DNA from: Tharpella sp964457755
Lineage (GTDB): Bacteria > Desulfobacterota > Anaeroferrophillalia > Anaeroferrophillales > Tharpellaceae
Direction: 5' to 3'
Length of the DNA: 64,000 nucleotides
Assembly (NCBI GenBank): GCA_964457755.1
Contig: CAYWGC010000001.1
Span: 62,001 to 126,000 of the forward strand
A program made the position numbers and the translations under genes. The first letter of the stretch is position 1. Each line of letters opens with the position of its first letter. This document shows positions 63,214 through 64,000 of this stretch, in pieces. Below the pieces are notes generated by a model. It was not told the DNA's origin and searched no databases. It worked only from the letters and a program-made list of their open reading frames with translations.

Positions 63214-63479
63214 AAAAACCTCCTTTTTCATAAGGTGAATAGAGTTTCTATTTTTATTTATTTCTACATGAACCAGGACATAAGTGAATAACTCCATCTT
63301 TATTCATTTAAAAGTGAGCTTTTTTTGTGTAGTTTTTTATTAGTCTAACCGACCATCTGACCCAAGTCAATAAGACGCCGATTAAAAACCGATGGATCAT
63401 ATTCTAGACTGAATATCCCCCCACAAAGATAATTGTTGCTCTCCTCCCTCAACTCAATCTTCAAGAAAACTCAAAAACT

Positions 63480-63506
63480 GGATAGCATAGTTATTTTATG
63501 CTATCC
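63480..63506. promoter_or_regulatory. Hairpin upstream of the HEAT-like gene
   Basis: GGATAGCATA and TATGCTATCC pair perfectly (63480-63489 with 63497-63506) with a seven-base loop, about 70 bases before the gene at 63579. It shares the TAGCATA/TATGCTA core with the repeat at 34578-34611. It could be an operator or a minus-strand terminator. Confidence 0.4.
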
Positions 63507-63578
63507 AAAAACCTATTAAAATAGTATGACAACAAAAAAGTTTTGGACAAAACCCAAATCATTTAAGGAGAGAACTAA

Positions 63579-64000
63579 ATGAACCTGCAAAAGCTTTACG
63601 ATATAGAACCTTGGGAGTGGCCGGAAGGGTCTGCAGAACTGATTTTCACAACTCTCAACGACTGCAATAGCGATCTTTCAACGCGCTTAATGGCGGCTGA
63701 AATGGCCGGTGATTATGTGGTCGCTAACGACAAACTCGCCCAAGCTTTACTTGACATCCTCAACAATAACACTGAGGACACTAAACTGCGCTCGCAAGCC
63801 GCAATCTCCTTAGGACCAGCCTTAGAACATGCCGACATCTATGAATTTGACGACCCGGAAGACATTGTCCTCTCGGAAGAGGTCTTTCAAATGATTCTGG
63901 CCTCGTTGCAAAGAGCCTATCATGACGCAGAGATCCCAAATGATGTCCGCCGCTCAGTTCTTGAAGCCGCCATTCGGGCGCCACAAGCCTGGCAAGAGGG
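63579..64000 (+). CDS. HEAT-repeat-like protein, 5-prime part
   Basis: The gene begins at ATG 63579 after AAGGAG (63565-63570) and runs past the right edge. The 140 residues visible are acidic and helical, with alternating helix pairs (LMAAEMAGDY, LAQALLDILNN and RRSVLEAAIRA) like HEAT or PBS-type repeats. The function of the complete protein cannot be inferred from this part. Confidence 0.72.
   Translation, partial: MNLQKLYDIEPWEWPEGSAELIFTTLNDCNSDLSTRLMAAEMAGDYVVANDKLAQALLDILNNNTEDTKLRSQAAISLGPALEHADIYEFDDPEDIVLSEEVFQMILASLQRAYHDAEIPNDVRRSVLEAAIRAPQAWQE

Overview
The window is a bacterial chromosome segment that best fits an anaerobic member of the former Deltaproteobacteria (Desulfuromonadota/Desulfobacterota). 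This is inferred from several features: two tandem class III (c3-type) cytochromes and a larger multiheme cytochrome next to system II cytochrome c maturation genes (ResB/CcsB); a menaquinone methyltransferase; the oxygen-sensitive ThiH route to thiamine; a dicluster ferredoxin; and the ffh-rpsP-khpA-rimM-trmD-rplS-rnhB-yraN order. There is no tRNA, rRNA, CRISPR array or intact transposase. Most genes are on the minus strand in tightly overlapping operons.

Layout. 0.2-3.6 kb: ccsB, resB and two c3-type tetraheme cytochromes. 3.8-8.9 kb: elbB, then dapB-gyrA-menG reading leftward from a good sigma70-like promoter. 9-11.7 kb: a fused TIGR04282/TIGR04283 glycosyltransferase behind an MFS transporter. 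12-14.7 kb (plus strand): a transglutaminase-like protein, a deoxyinosine glycosylase-like protein and MltF. 14.7-26.7 kb: a thiamine block (thiF-S-G-H) that runs by overlapping stop and start codons into a lipid or polyketide cluster. That cluster holds an isoprenylcysteine methyltransferase-like protein, DarA-like and DarB-like enzymes, a 138-residue unknown, a BtrH-like acyltransferase, an ABC exporter, an ACP and a KS/chain-length-factor-like pair. The gene set resembles the dialkylresorcinol part of Bacteroidetes flexirubin clusters, and it is the strongest candidate here for an undescribed biosynthetic system.

26.8-34.6 kb: a winged-helix/ferredoxin protein, an MFS transporter, a single-chain 5-oxoprolinase and a cytochrome with six CXXCH motifs plus one CX5CH. 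34.7-42.2 kb: a decayed antitoxin, pepA and a branched-chain amino acid ABC system (livKHMGF). LivG carries a strongly hydrophobic insertion of about 140 residues between Walker A and the Q-loop. 42.3-49.5 kb: the ribosome/SRP/tRNA-modification operon and a UvrD/PcrA helicase. 49.7-54.7 kb (plus strand): a secreted TolB-like propeller, a DEAD-box helicase and lysA. 54.6-63.2 kb (minus strand): a PurF homologue lacking the N-terminal nucleophilic cysteine, a VWA protein with four C-terminal repeats, a B12/radical SAM protein, an exported HExxH protein, and a right-handed beta-helix/dockerin-like protein broken by a frameshift. A HEAT-like gene runs off the right edge.

Several intergenic gaps hold dispersed hairpin elements of two families. 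Two of these elements sit exactly at the loose gene junctions of the resorcinol-like cluster. Promoters, terminators and operators are listed only where a clear sequence pattern is visible. Family assignments come from recognising motifs in the translations, not from database searches.
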